A DNA stretch of 64,000 bases from DATFES01 sp035457725 (GCA_035457725.1 DATIBC010000023.1:25104-89103); one strand, 5' to 3'; counted from the stretch's first letter, positions 1-8,630 are shown. Numbers and translations are program-made. The notes: a model not told the origin generated them from the letters alone.

Positions 1-221
1 TGTTGCGAGAGCGCCCTGAAGCGCCGCGGTAGATCCTCGACGTAGACGAACTTGTTGAGCGCGTCGCCGCTTTTCGGCGCGTCGCCATCGCGGCCGAACA
101 GATTCTCGGTTTCGCCGCTCCAGACGATCACGTCGGCATACAGGTCCCAATCGTAGACGATGTCGCCGGACGCCTCGAACGCGGCGCGCAACCTATCGAG
201 TTCGTCGCTGGTATCGGCCAT
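1..221 (-). CDS. PAS-domain protein, N-terminal part only (cut by window edge)
   Basis: Reading the minus strand from an ATG at 221 gives 73 uninterrupted codons up to the window edge. The peptide begins MADTSDELDRLRAAFEASGD and continues into a stretch (IVYDWDL, then IVWSGETENLFG, then a region ending VYVEDLPRRF) with the look of a PAS_3-type sensor fold: the D-W-D-L start, the W-S turn and the 'V-x-x-x-D' helix are typical. PAS domains at the very N-terminus are common in diguanylate cyclases, EAL proteins and histidine kinases, but the output domain is outside the window, so the function cannot be named. No membrane segment or signal peptide is seen in the visible part. Confidence 0.6.
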   Translation of the reverse strand, partial: MADTSDELDRLRAAFEASGDIVYDWDLYADVIVWSGETENLFGRDGDAPKSGDALNKFVYVEDLPRRFRALSQ

Positions 222-280
222 CGGACCCGTCGATGAGCGCGGCCAAGCCGCCGGTTGCTGAGCATGACGGAGCCCGCGCG

Positions 281-300
281 CGCAGCCTCCGACGGCTGCG
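281..300 (-). terminator. Hairpin downstream of the aminotransferase gene
   Basis: A 7-bp perfect stem (cgcagcc / ggctgcg) with a 6-nt loop lies about 45 bp beyond the stop codon of the aminotransferase on its own strand. There is no T-run after it, so it is a weak candidate for a terminator or an mRNA 3' end structure. Confidence 0.25.
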
Positions 301-344
301 AGCGTACCGTGAGGTTTCTTAATAAACGTTGAAAATTGTCGTAA

Positions 345-1679
345 TTAGGCGGCTCGCTTTAAAGCCGACGCGAGTGTGTCAAACATTTGGTCGATCTGCG
401 TTTTCTGGACGACGAGCGGCGGTGACAAGGCGATGATATCGGCCGTCACGCGAATCAACAGACCGCGCTCGAAACAGTCGACGAAAATGTCATAGGCCCG
501 GGCGCCTGGAGCGCCTTGCCGCGGCTCGAGCTCGATGCCCGCCACCAGCCCAAGATTGCGCAAGTCGATGATGTGAGGCTCGCCCTTCAAGGCGTGCACC
601 GCGTCTTGCCAATAGTCGGACAGCGCGCGGGCGCGCTCGAACAGGCCCTCGTCCTTGTAGACCTTGAGCGTGGCGAGGCCGGCGGCGGCGGCGAGCGGAT
701 GGCCCGAGTAGGTGTAGCCGTGGAACAGCTCGATCGCCTGTTCCGGCCCGCCCATGAACGTATCGTAAATGCCCTTGCGGACGAACACGGCGCCCATCGG
801 CACCGCGCCATTGGTCAATCCCTTGGCCACCGTCATCAGGTCGGGAACGACGCCAAAATGCTCGGCGGCGAACGCCGCGCCGAGTCGTCCGAAGCCGGTG
901 ATGACCTCGTCGAAGATAAGCAGAATACCGTGCTTGTCGCAGATCGCCCGCAGCCGCTCCAGATATCCGAGCGGCGGCACCAGGACGCCGGCCGAACCCG
1001 CCACCGGTTCGACGATGACCGCCGCGATGGTCGATGCGTCATGGAGCTGCACCAGTCGTTCGAGTTCGTCGGCCAACTCGGCGCCATGCGCCGGCTGGCC
1101 GCGCGAGTACGCGTTGCGCGCCATGTCGTGCGTGTGCGGTAGATGATCGACCATCGGCAGGCCGGAGCCGAAGAACTTGCGATTGTTGGCCAGGCCGCCG
1201 ACCGAAATGCCGCCAAATCCGACCCCATGATAGCCGCGCGCGCGGCCGATCAGCCGCTGACGCTGCCCTTGGCCGCTCACCCGATGGTAGGCAAGCGCGA
1301 TCTTGAGCGCGGTATCCACCGCCTCGGATCCCGAGTTGGTGAAAAAAACATGGTCGAGGTCGCCCGGAAGCAGGGTGGTCAAGCGGCTCGCCAGTTCGAA
1401 CGACAGCGGATGGCCCATCTGGAACCCGGGCGCGTAGTCCATGCGCGCCGCTTGGTCGCGGATCGCGCTGACGATCGGCTCGCGTCCGTGGCCGGCGTTC
1501 ACGCACCACAGGCCGGCCGTGCCATCGAGGATTTGGCGGCCGTCGGCGGACGTGTAGTGCATGTCCTTGGCCGCCACCAACAAGCGCGGTTTCTTCTTGA
1601 ACTGCCGGTTCGCGGTGAACGGCATCCACAGCGCTTCGAGATTGTTGGGATCGGCGGTCTTCGGCATGGCGTCGAGCAT
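345..1679 (-). CDS. Class III omega-amino acid:pyruvate aminotransferase
   Basis: PLP-dependent fold type I transaminase of 444 residues, full length for the family. Visible signatures: the N-terminal LWMPFTANRQFK stretch typical of beta-alanine/omega-amino acid:pyruvate transaminases, TNSGSEAVDTA (phosphate binding), IFDEVITGFGRLG (the Asp that contacts the PLP pyridine nitrogen) and VAKGLTNGAVPMG, whose Lys forms the Schiff base. Such enzymes move an amino group from a terminal amine (beta-alanine, gamma-aminobutyrate, diamines) to pyruvate in the cytosol. The start is the ATG at 1679, chosen because AGGGAGG lies 8 nt upstream; the frame stays open 43 codons further with no good site. Substrate is inferred only; beta-alanine would fit pyrimidine breakdown, for which other genes lie in this window. 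Confidence 0.88.
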   Translation of the reverse strand: MLDAMPKTADPNNLEALWMPFTANRQFKKKPRLLVAAKDMHYTSADGRQILDGTAGLWCVNAGHGREPIVSAIRDQAARMDYAPGFQMGHPLSFELASRLTTLLPGDLDHVFFTNSGSEAVDTALKIALAYHRVSGQGQRQRLIGRARGYHGVGFGGISVGGLANNRKFFGSGLPMVDHLPHTHDMARNAYSRGQPAHGAELADELERLVQLHDASTIAAVIVEPVAGSAGVLVPPLGYLERLRAICDKHGILLIFDEVITGFGRLGAAFAAEHFGVVPDLMTVAKGLTNGAVPMGAVFVRKGIYDTFMGGPEQAIELFHGYTYSGHPLAAAAGLATLKVYKDEGLFERARALSDYWQDAVHALKGEPHIIDLRNLGLVAGIELEPRQGAPGARAYDIFVDCFERGLLIRVTADIIALSPPLVVQKTQIDQMFDTLASALKRAA

Positions 1680-1837
1680 GGGGCGTCCCTCCCTGGAACC
1701 GCCGCGAAGCTTAGCACGCTCGGGCCCTCGCGCGTCAGTCGAGACGCCCGGATGCCAGCCATGCGGCTGCGGCTGGTCGCCGGCGCGCCGGCCTGCTATC
1801 AACGCCACGCGGTTTCCACAGCGCGCGAACGGTTCGC

Positions 1838-2824
1838 ATGAAGGTTTGCATTTTCGGCGCGGGCGCCGTCGGCGGTTTCATTGCGGCGAAGCTGGCCGAC
1901 GCCGGTCTGGAGGTGAGCTGTGTGGCGCGCGGCGCGCATCTGGCGGCGATTCGCGCCAACGGGCTTAGGCTCGAATCGGAAGGCAAGACGATAGTGACGC
2001 GCCTCACTGCGAGCGACGACGCGGCGGCGCTAGGGCCCCAGGATTACGTGCTCCTCACCCTGAAGGCTCACCAGCTTTCCGCCGCAGCCGACTCGATCGC
2101 GCCGCTCATCGGCCCGGCGACCACGCTCGTCACCTGCATGAACGGCATCGCGTGGTGGTATTTCTACAAGCTTGCCGGACCATACGAGGGCACGCGATTG
2201 GCCAGCGTCGATCCCGGCGGCGCGTTGTGGGAAAAGCTCCCGCCACACCGCGCCCTTGGTGCGCTCGTCTATCCCGCCTGCGTGACGTTGGCGCCCGGCG
2301 TGGTTCGGCACGTCTTTTCCAATCGTTTCGCGGTCGGCGAGCCCGACGGAAGCGATAGCGCCCGTGCGCGCGTCTTGGCGCGGGCCTTCGAGCGCGCCGG
2401 TCTCGAATGTCCGGTGCGGCCGCGTATTCGCGACGACATTTGGCTCAAGCTGTGGGGCAACCTCACGTTCAATCCGATCTCGGCCTTGACCGGCGCCACG
2501 CTCGACGAAATGGCGCGCGACCCCGGCACGCAAGGCGTCGCCCGCGCCATGATGATCGAGGCGCGCGAAGTGGCCCAACGGCTCGGTGTCACCTTCGCGG
2601 TCGATGTCGACCAGCGCATTTCCATGGCGGCGCTAGTCGGCGCGCACAAGACATCGATGTTGCAAGACCTCGAGCGCGGCAAATCGCTGGAACTCGACGC
2701 ACTGCTGGGAGCGGTGGTGGAAATGGGCCGTCTTGTCGGCGCGGTAACGCCGATGTGCGAGGCGATCCTCGCGCTGGTCCGCCAGCGCGCCCGCGTCGCC
2801 GGCTGCGGGCCGGTGGAGGGATGA
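1838..2824 (+). CDS. Ketopantoate reductase family (PanE/ApbA) oxidoreductase
   Basis: NAD(P)H-dependent reductase of 328 residues. The N-terminal Rossmann fold starts at once with FGAGAVGG (residues 6-13); the family lysine appears in LTLKAHQ; the C-terminal helical domain carries WLKLWGNLTFNPISALTGAT, which is the conserved K-x-x-x-N-x-x-x-N-x-x-x-x-L region. PanE proper reduces 2-dehydropantoate to pantoate for coenzyme A synthesis, but many alphaproteobacterial paralogues act in other pathways. It is clearly paralogous to the C-terminal half of the fusion at 50479-52305 (shared NG-x-x-WWYF, GAHKTSMLQD), so a shared non-CoA role is possible. Its stop overlaps the start of the next gene (ATGA), implying translational coupling. 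Confidence 0.85.
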   Translation: MKVCIFGAGAVGGFIAAKLADAGLEVSCVARGAHLAAIRANGLRLESEGKTIVTRLTASDDAAALGPQDYVLLTLKAHQLSAAADSIAPLIGPATTLVTCMNGIAWWYFYKLAGPYEGTRLASVDPGGALWEKLPPHRALGALVYPACVTLAPGVVRHVFSNRFAVGEPDGSDSARARVLARAFERAGLECPVRPRIRDDIWLKLWGNLTFNPISALTGATLDEMARDPGTQGVARAMMIEAREVAQRLGVTFAVDVDQRISMAALVGAHKTSMLQDLERGKSLELDALLGAVVEMGRLVGAVTPMCEAILALVRQRARVAGCGPVEG

Positions 2825-3003
2825 TGCGCCGCGCCGCGCCGACCAGTCCTTGCATCGGCGTATGCCAGCTCGACCCGACGACGAATCATTGTCGCGGTTG
2901 CGGCCGCACGATCGCCGAGATCGCCGCCTGGCCCGATCTTTCGGACGACGCGCGGCGCGCGATCCTGATGCGCCTCGAGGCGTCGCGGAAAATCGCCGAT
3001 TGA
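2821..3003 (+). CDS. DUF1289 small cysteine-rich protein
   Basis: A 60-residue protein with the DUF1289 pattern: SPCIGVCQLD, then CRGCGRTIAEIAAW, ending in a helical LSDDARRAILMRLE stretch. Four cysteines (two pairs) suggest a small metal or Fe-S binding module; the family has no established biochemical role. The ATG at 2821 overlaps the stop of the ketopantoate-reductase-like gene by 4 nt; an alternative ATG follows immediately at 2824. The gene converges on the MFS gene, which ends 2 bp downstream on the other strand. Confidence 0.85.
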   Translation: MMRRAAPTSPCIGVCQLDPTTNHCRGCGRTIAEIAAWPDLSDDARRAILMRLEASRKIAD

Positions 3004-3004
3004 A

Positions 3005-4249
3005 TCATGGCGAACCGCCGGCATGCCTCGGAGCATGGGCCGCGCCGAAGCGCCATAGCCCCGCGATCCCGAGCAATACGATGATCGCGCCGGCGGCGGA
3101 CACCATCGCGTGCGCGCCGACAAGCTCGATGGCCACCGGTGCTGCGAGCAAGCAGACGAAAATCGATGCATAGTCGAGCGTGAGATGCAGGCGGTAAATC
3201 CGCGCGATCGCATCGGGATTGAAATCGGTCTGCAGGATGGTGAGGAACGGCACCTGGGTCATCGGGCCGCCGAGGCCGGCGAACGCAGTCGCCGCCAGCA
3301 GCAAGAGCTCGCTCGGCGCCACGCCCATCGCCGCGAAACCGGCGCCGACGACGAGCCGGCCGGAGAACATCACGCGCACGCGCCACGCGTCCGAAACCGC
3401 TCCCATGCACAAGTTGGCGGCGAGATTGCCGAGACCCCAGAAGGCGATCGCCACCCCGTACGCGCCCGCGTCACCAGGCGCCAAGTCCTTGATGATCAGC
3501 GCCAGGCCGATGCCGTAGACGATCGTCCACAACGCGTTGTTGAGCCCCATGGTCAGCAGCGTGAAGCGCATCAGGGGATGCGCGCGCGCCTCGCGCCAGC
3601 CACCGGCCATGGCATCGAGCATGCGCCGCCGCCACGCCGCCGGCGCCGCGGCATCGAGCGGACGCGCCGGCAGCGCCATTCGTAAGCCTGGCATCGGCAG
3701 CGCCGCGAGCGCGAAAAGCGCCGCCGCGACCGTGAAAAGGTGGATATCGGCGAACACCGCCACGATCAGCCCGACCAGCCCGGGACCGGCGATGCGGGCG
3801 ATCCGGCGCGAGGCGTCGAGGAGCGCGTTGGTGGCGTGCAGCCGCTCCGCCGCCGCCATTCGCGGCAGGCTCGATTGCAACGCCGGCTCGTAAATCGCGC
3901 CGAGCCCGGCCAGTGCGACCGCCACAAGGCAAAGCAAGACGATCGACGGTCCGCCGGCGAACATCGCCGACAACGGCAGCAGGAGGACGATCAACGCGCG
4001 GGCGCCGACGCTGCCGAGCAAAGTACGACGCTGGTCCCAACGTTCGGTCCACACCCCGCCGATCAGGCTGACGAGAAAGCCCGCCGCCGATTCGAGCGCC
4101 GCGATGTATCCCGCGGCGCCGCCGATGAGACCGACCGCCGTCCACACCAGCGCCACGCGAAACAGCTCGCGCGCCACCGTCGCGGACATGTAGCTGGACC
4201 ACAGAAGGGCGACCGGCCGCTCGGCGAGGGGCCTTAGGATGAACGTCAT
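3005..4249 (-). CDS. MFS transporter (EntS/MFS_3-like exporter)
   Basis: An integral membrane protein of about 414 residues with roughly 12 hydrophobic segments. The cytoplasmic loop 2-3 reads GGVWTERWDQRRTLLG, the MFS A-motif as it appears in the EntS/MFS_3 (DUF894-like) group, whose members often export siderophores, drugs or metabolites. The chosen ATG at 4249 puts the first membrane helix at the usual distance from the N-terminus (MTFILRPLAERPVALLW). The frame stays open to another ATG at 4318, but that start would translate through a hairpin at 4279-4301. Neither start has a strong ribosome binding site. Substrate unknown. Confidence 0.8.
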   Translation of the reverse strand: MTFILRPLAERPVALLWSSYMSATVARELFRVALVWTAVGLIGGAAGYIAALESAAGFLVSLIGGVWTERWDQRRTLLGSVGARALIVLLLPLSAMFAGGPSIVLLCLVAVALAGLGAIYEPALQSSLPRMAAAERLHATNALLDASRRIARIAGPGLVGLIVAVFADIHLFTVAAALFALAALPMPGLRMALPARPLDAAAPAAWRRRMLDAMAGGWREARAHPLMRFTLLTMGLNNALWTIVYGIGLALIIKDLAPGDAGAYGVAIAFWGLGNLAANLCMGAVSDAWRVRVMFSGRLVVGAGFAAMGVAPSELLLLAATAFAGLGGPMTQVPFLTILQTDFNPDAIARIYRLHLTLDYASIFVCLLAAPVAIELVGAHAMVSAAGAIIVLLGIAGLWRFGAAHAPRHAGGSP

Positions 4250-4266
4250 TGTGGGGTGGCGCAGTC

Positions 4267-4301
4267 CAAAAGGGGCGGCGACTCGGATGTCCGCCGAGTC
4301 G
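4267..4301 (-). terminator. Probable rho-independent terminator after the monooxygenase/OYE fusion
   Basis: Read on the minus strand, an 8-bp stem (4279-4286 with 4294-4301, gactcgg / ccgagtc plus one pair) with a 7-nt loop is followed by CGCCCCTTTT. It lies about 80 bp beyond the stop of the gene ending at 4382 and before the MFS start, so it can separate the two transcripts. Confidence 0.45.
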
Positions 4302-4381
4302 TTCGGCAAATGTAGCATCCGGTGAGCGACGACGCCGGTCCAAACGTTGGAGCCGGGGGAGCCGATCGGCGACCGGGGCGA

Positions 4382-6637
4382 CTAGGACGCGCGCGGCGTA
4401 AAGCCCTTGGTCGAGACGTATTGCGGCGGCCAGACGAGCTCGTGGCCTTGCTCGTACGCCGCGTGGCGCGTCCAGTAGGGATCGAACAGATGGGCGCGCG
4501 CCAAAACGCAGAGATCGGCCCGGCCGGCGGCGAGGATCGAGTTGACGTCGGCGTACGACGAGATGTTACCGACCGTCATCGTCGGCATATCGGCCTCGTG
4601 GCGCACGCGATCGGCGAACGGAGTTTGATAGAGCCGGCCGTAGCTGGGCTTGGCCTCGGGTACGGTCTGCCCGGCCGATACGTCGACGATATCACAACCG
4701 AGCCGCTTCAGCGCTTTCGCCACCTCGACCGCGTCGTCGGGCTTGAATCCATCGGGCATCCAGTCGGTCGCCGAGATGCGCACCGACATCGGCTTCTCCG
4801 CCGGCCACGCGGCGCGAACCGCGGCGAAGACCTCGAGCGGAAAACGCATGCGGTTTTCCAGCGACCCGCCGTACTCGTCGCGGCGCATGTTGGTCAGCGG
4901 CGAGAGGAAGCTGGCCAGCAAATAACCATGGGCGAAATGCAGTTCGAGCAGGTCGAAGCCCGCCTCTTCGCCCATCGCGGCCGCGCGCACGAAGTCGTCG
5001 CGCACCTTGATCATGTCGGCGCGATCCATCTCCTTGGGCGTCTGCGAATTCGGCAGGTATGGGATCGGCGACGCCGAAATGAGCGGCCAATTGCCCTCGG
5101 GCAGCGGTTCGTCCATCGCCTCCCACAGCAGCTGCGTCGAACCCTTGCGCCCGGCGTGGGCCAGCTGCAGCCCGATCTTGGCGTAGCTGTGCCGATGGAC
5201 GAAATCGACCACTCGTTTCCAAGCCGCGACGTGCTCGGACTTGTACATGCCGGCGCAACCGGGGCTGATGCGGCCCTCGCGGCTGACGTCGGTCATCTCG
5301 GTGATGACCAGGCCGGCGCCGCCGACCGCCCGGCTGCCGAGATGCACCAGATGCCAGTCGCCGACCGCGCCGTCCTCGGCCGTATACATGCACATGGGAG
5401 AGACGACGACGCGGTTGGCCAGCGCCAGGTCGCGCAGCCGGAAGGGCGTGAACATCGGCGGCGGCGCCGGGTCGATCGGCACGTTGATGCCCGACTGGTT
5501 CGACGCCTTTTCGGCGAACCAGCGATCGACGCGCGCCAAGAATTTGGGGTCGCGCAGGCGGAGGTTGGCATGCGTGATGCGCAGCGAGCGCGTCAACATC
5601 GAAAACGCGAATTGGATTGGCTCGAGGCGGCCGAAATAGCGCTCGGTCTCCTCGAACCACTGCAGCGAGACCTGTGCTGCGCGCTGCACGCTCTCCACCG
5701 CCGGCCGTCGTTCGGCTTCGTAGGCGTCGAGCGCATCGTCGACCTTACGATGGCGCTGCACGGTCTGCGCCAGCGCGATCGCGTCTTCCATCGCCAGCTT
5801 GGTACCCGAGCCGATGGAGAAATGCGCCGTGTGTACCGCGTCGCCCATCAGAACGATGTTCTGGTGGTGCCAATGCTTGTTCTTGATCGTCGGAAAACTG
5901 CGCCACAATGATCGGTTCTTGATCAAACGGTGGCCGAGCAGTTCATCGCGAAACAAGGCTTCGCAATAGGCGAGCGTGTCGTCCTCGCCAGCCTTGTCGA
6001 GCCCGGCGCGGAGCCATGCGCTCTCGGTCGTCTCGACGATGAAGGTGGCGGTCGTCGTGTCGTACTGATAGGCGTGCACGCGCCATAGTCCATGCGCGTT
6101 CTCCTTGAAGAAGAACGTGAAGGCGGGGAATGGCCGGGTCGTGCCGAGCCATACGAAGCGGTTGGGGCGGAAATCAACCTCGGGCTGGAAGTGCTCGGCG
6201 TATTTGGCGCGAATGGTCGAGTTCGCGCCGTCGGCGGCGAGAATGAGATCGGCGCCGGCGTATGGCGCCAGATCGTTCACTTCTCTTTCGAATTCGAGCC
6301 TGACGCCGAGCGAGCGGGCGCGCCGCTGCAGAATGTCGAGCAGGACGCGCCGCGAGAACCCGCAAAAGCCGTGGCCGGTCGAAGTGATGACCTCGCCTTT
6401 GTAGTGGATGTCGATGTCGTCCCAGTGGGCGAAGTTGCGGGTGATCTCGGCGTGCGTTTCGGCGTCGGCGTCGGCGAAGTTCTGCAACGTGGCGTCGGAG
6501 AAGACGACGCCGAAGCCGAAAGTGTCGTCGGCGCGGTTGCGCTCGATCACCGTGATGTCGTGCGCCGCATCCGCCTTCTTCATCAGGATGGCGAAATAGA
6601 GGCCCGCCGGGCCGCCGCCGATGCTGACGATCTTCAT
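4382..6637 (-). CDS. Bifunctional salicylyl-CoA 5-hydroxylase / 2-aminobenzoyl-CoA monooxygenase-reductase-like fusion
   Basis: A 751-residue two-domain flavoprotein. Residues 1 to about 385 are a class A FAD monooxygenase: GGGPAGLYFA (7-16) for the FAD ADP moiety, LILAADGANS in the middle, and the second FAD motif LMGDAVHTAHF (263-273). Residues from about 395 on are an NADH:flavin oxidoreductase/Old Yellow Enzyme barrel (NRVVVSPMCMYT, HFAHGYLLASFLSP, NRMRFPLEV). This order is that of 2-aminobenzoyl-CoA monooxygenase/reductase (AbmA) and of proteins named bifunctional salicylyl-CoA 5-hydroxylase/oxidoreductase: aromatic CoA thioesters are hydroxylated and the ring is then reduced, opening a non-classical route for anthranilate or salicylate. 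The expected aryl-CoA ligase and beta-oxidation partners are absent here. A long palindrome sits just upstream. Confidence 0.85.
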   Translation of the reverse strand: MKIVSIGGGPAGLYFAILMKKADAAHDITVIERNRADDTFGFGVVFSDATLQNFADADAETHAEITRNFAHWDDIDIHYKGEVITSTGHGFCGFSRRVLLDILQRRARSLGVRLEFEREVNDLAPYAGADLILAADGANSTIRAKYAEHFQPEVDFRPNRFVWLGTTRPFPAFTFFFKENAHGLWRVHAYQYDTTTATFIVETTESAWLRAGLDKAGEDDTLAYCEALFRDELLGHRLIKNRSLWRSFPTIKNKHWHHQNIVLMGDAVHTAHFSIGSGTKLAMEDAIALAQTVQRHRKVDDALDAYEAERRPAVESVQRAAQVSLQWFEETERYFGRLEPIQFAFSMLTRSLRITHANLRLRDPKFLARVDRWFAEKASNQSGINVPIDPAPPPMFTPFRLRDLALANRVVVSPMCMYTAEDGAVGDWHLVHLGSRAVGGAGLVITEMTDVSREGRISPGCAGMYKSEHVAAWKRVVDFVHRHSYAKIGLQLAHAGRKGSTQLLWEAMDEPLPEGNWPLISASPIPYLPNSQTPKEMDRADMIKVRDDFVRAAAMGEEAGFDLLELHFAHGYLLASFLSPLTNMRRDEYGGSLENRMRFPLEVFAAVRAAWPAEKPMSVRISATDWMPDGFKPDDAVEVAKALKRLGCDIVDVSAGQTVPEAKPSYGRLYQTPFADRVRHEADMPTMTVGNISSYADVNSILAAGRADLCVLARAHLFDPYWTRHAAYEQGHELVWPPQYVSTKGFTPRAS

Positions 6638-6674
6638 GCCGCACGTCTCCCGGTCGCCCGCCGAGCTCCGGCGG

Positions 6675-6706
6675 CGAAAATTAGTTTATATATAAAACAA
6701 TTTTCG
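6675..6706. promoter_or_regulatory. 32-bp AT-rich palindrome, candidate operator of the fusion monooxygenase gene
   Basis: The segment pairs with itself at 14 of 16 positions: outer arms cgaaaatt / aattttcg, one two-base mismatch, then a central tttatatataaa. It lies 38-69 bp upstream of the start codon at 6637, in the only AT-rich patch of the neighbourhood. Size, symmetry and place fit a dimeric MarR- or TetR-type repressor site over a promoter; the regulator is not identified. Confidence 0.5.
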
Positions 6707-6723
6707 ACAAGCAAGCGGCCAGA

Positions 6724-7479
6724 CTACCCAAGGCCGATCGCTCCGTCCCACGCCAGCTTGAGGCCGGTGAGGAACATCAACGCGTAGACCCAGCGGTAGA
6801 AGGCCGCCTCGCTCACCTTGTCGTGCAGCCAGATGCCGAGCCACATGCCAAGCGGCGCAAGCGGCAGCAGCACCGCCGCGGTCAACAGGTTCTCGGCCGT
6901 GAACTGGCCGAGCCACCAGAACGGCAGCACCTTGAGCGCGTTGACGACGGCGAAGAATATGACCGTCGTGCCGACATAAAGCGTCTTGTCGAGACGCTGC
7001 GGCAGCAGGTAGACGGCTAGCGGCGGCCCTCCGGCGTTGGCGACGAAACTAACCAGGCCGGCGACGGCGGACCAGAACGAGCCCTTGAGCCAGGAACGCC
7101 CGCTCGGCGTCGCCGGGCGGCCGTGGCGGCGAAAATGTTGGGCCGCGAAGCCGAGCGCGATGGCGCCGATCATCAAGCGAATGAACGCTTCGGGGAGCAG
7201 ACGGAACGCGAGATACCCGAAATACAGGCCGAGACAAGCGCCGGGCATGATAATCCGCATGTTTTCGCGATCCCATCGGGTGCGATAAGCCCACAACCCG
7301 ATCACATCCATGACCATCAGCAGCGGCAGCATGATTGCGGCCGCCTGCGGCACCGGGACAGCGAGCGCCATCAGCGGTACGGCGAGCGAACCAAGGCCGC
7401 CGCCGAATCCGCCCTTGGAAATGCCGACGGCAACGAATGCCGGGATCGCCAGCACGTAGAAAAGCGGGTCGTCGATCAC
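6724..7479 (-). CDS. TSUP family (TauE/SafE) membrane transporter
   Basis: A 251-residue, strongly hydrophobic protein with about eight membrane segments. The first helix region ends in VGISKGGFGGGLGSLAVPLM, the hallmark of TauE/SafE permeases, with the second repeat around GSFWSAVAGLVSFVANAGGPPLAVY. Members export or import sulfite, sulfonates or organic anions. The start is GTG at 7479; no strong ribosome binding site is seen. It follows the small gene at 7504 by 24 bp and is likely part of one minus-strand unit with hspQ, the cupin and that gene. Substrate unknown; an organic acid for the neighbouring aromatic pathway is possible. Confidence 0.85.
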   Translation of the reverse strand: MIDDPLFYVLAIPAFVAVGISKGGFGGGLGSLAVPLMALAVPVPQAAAIMLPLLMVMDVIGLWAYRTRWDRENMRIIMPGACLGLYFGYLAFRLLPEAFIRLMIGAIALGFAAQHFRRHGRPATPSGRSWLKGSFWSAVAGLVSFVANAGGPPLAVYLLPQRLDKTLYVGTTVIFFAVVNALKVLPFWWLGQFTAENLLTAAVLLPLAPLGMWLGIWLHDKVSEAAFYRWVYALMFLTGLKLAWDGAIGLG

Positions 7480-7503
7480 GGCGGTTGGCGGCGCGGCCGC
7501 GCC

Positions 7504-7707
7504 TCAATCGCGCTCGGTCATCTCGGGATATTGGAACTGCGGGTGACGGTGATCGCCGCGCACGTTGCTTTTGCGCACATAGGTGATCGCCGCCGCTGGA
7601 TGGCCGTGCTTGACCTTGAGCGCCGCGATCAGCGCGTCTTCGGCCTCGACCCGGACGTGGCGCGAACGCCCGCCCAGTGTCATGCCCACGGTGTAATACA
7701 TCGTCAT
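7504..7707 (-). CDS. Small conserved-looking protein of unknown function (67 aa)
   Basis: The ATG at 7707 is preceded by GGAGG at good spacing and yields 67 residues: MTMYYTVGMTLGGRSRHVRV, then an alanine/lysine-rich helix and an aromatic C-terminal tail with FQYPEM. It has no signal peptide and no membrane segment. I do not recognise the family. Tight spacing to the cupin (37 bp upstream) and the TSUP gene (24 bp downstream) supports that it is a real, co-transcribed gene. Confidence 0.55.
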   Translation of the reverse strand: MTMYYTVGMTLGGRSRHVRVEAEDALIAALKVKHGHPAAAITYVRKSNVRGDHRHPQFQYPEMTERD

Positions 7708-7744
7708 CGCCGCGCCTCCTGCTCGCCTGCGTGGTCGCGTCGTG

Positions 7745-8050
7745 TCAATCGTAGCCAAACAACCAGCGTGTCGTGCCCGAGTGGACGTTGCGCACCGAGT
7801 GCGTCGCGCCCTTGGGAATGAACACTTCGTCGCCGGGTCCGGCGACGATGCAGGTTCCGGCGATATCGAGCTCGAGCCGCCCCTCGACTACTGTGACCAG
7901 CTCATTGGTCGGATGCACGAAGTCGAGCCATTCGCGGCCTGGTGGGTCGACGAACGGCTCGCAGGTGTAGCCGCGCTTTTGCCAGTCGTGCGCCACTTTC
8001 TCGGAGTCGACCGGCTTGGCGAAACGCTCCTTGACGATCAATTCGCTCAT
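7745..8050 (-). CDS. Small single-domain cupin protein
   Basis: A 101-residue protein with one cupin fold. The motif-1 part reads HPTNELVTVVEGRLEL with a degenerate metal site (the usual second His is replaced), and motif 2 reads PGDEVFIPKGATHSV. Such proteins bind small ligands or metals; the reaction, if any, cannot be deduced. The ATG at 8050 is preceded by GGAGGAGG at optimal distance, so this start is firm although the frame stays open far upstream. It lies 22 bp after hspQ in the same direction. Confidence 0.8.
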   Translation of the reverse strand: MSELIVKERFAKPVDSEKVAHDWQKRGYTCEPFVDPPGREWLDFVHPTNELVTVVEGRLELDIAGTCIVAGPGDEVFIPKGATHSVRNVHSGTTRWLFGYD

Positions 8051-8072
8051 GCACCCTCCTCCGCCCACGCGG

Positions 8073-8408
8073 TCAGTTGGGTCGGATGCTCTTCGGCTGA
8101 TAATGGCCGTCGCGAAACTCGGCGAAGAACTTCTCGATGTCGGGATGGTGGACGGGCCCATTGGTCTCGTCGGGCACGAGGTTCTGCTCCGAAACGTAGG
8201 CGACGTAGGTCGTTTCGGCGTTCTCGGCCAGCAAATGATAGAACGGCTGGTCCTTGCGCGGGCGTACGTGTTCCGGAATCGACATCCACCATTCCTCGGT
8301 GTTGTTGAAGGTGGGATCGATGTCGAAGATGACGCCACGGAACGGGAACAGGCGATGTCGGACGACCTGCCCGATTCCGAACTTCGCCTTGCGATTCACG
8401 TCGACCAT
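8073..8408 (-). CDS. hspQ: Heat shock protein HspQ (hemimethylated-DNA-binding family)
   Basis: A 111-residue protein whose body, FGIGQVVRHRLFPFRGVIFD followed by NTEEWW, PFYHLLAE and YVSEQNLVPD, is the signature of the HspQ/YccV family. In Escherichia coli HspQ is a heat-induced protein that modulates Lon proteolysis and promotes degradation of mutant DnaA; it also binds hemimethylated DNA. Length matches the family. The ATG at 8408 lacks a good ribosome binding site. The reading frame happens to stay open for over 1 kb upstream, antisense to the next gene, which is a GC artefact. Confidence 0.85.
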   Translation of the reverse strand: MVDVNRKAKFGIGQVVRHRLFPFRGVIFDIDPTFNNTEEWWMSIPEHVRPRKDQPFYHLLAENAETTYVAYVSEQNLVPDETNGPVHHPDIEKFFAEFRDGHYQPKSIRPN

Positions 8409-8630
8409 GCGCGTAACGGCTTGAGTGGTTGAGCGGCGGCCCGCGGCCGCCACTGATGTCGCCCCGGACGCGGCCGGCGTCAAGACCCTAGTTCGGTGCG
8501 GCATGGCATGGCTGGCGGCAGAAACCTTTGAAACCGATGGCATCGAGAGCTGAGGCGGGGCGGAAACAATGTCCCGGCAGTGTCGCAGGCCGACTTGATG
8601 GTCAGTCCCTACCGCCGGAGGAACCCTCAC

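Noticed and set aside
4322..5911. 529-codon open frame on the plus strand, antisense to the monooxygenase/OYE fusion
   Set aside because: Arg/His/Asp-rich composition without domain features; the opposite strand carries clear FAD and OYE motifs. Long antisense frames are expected at this GC content.
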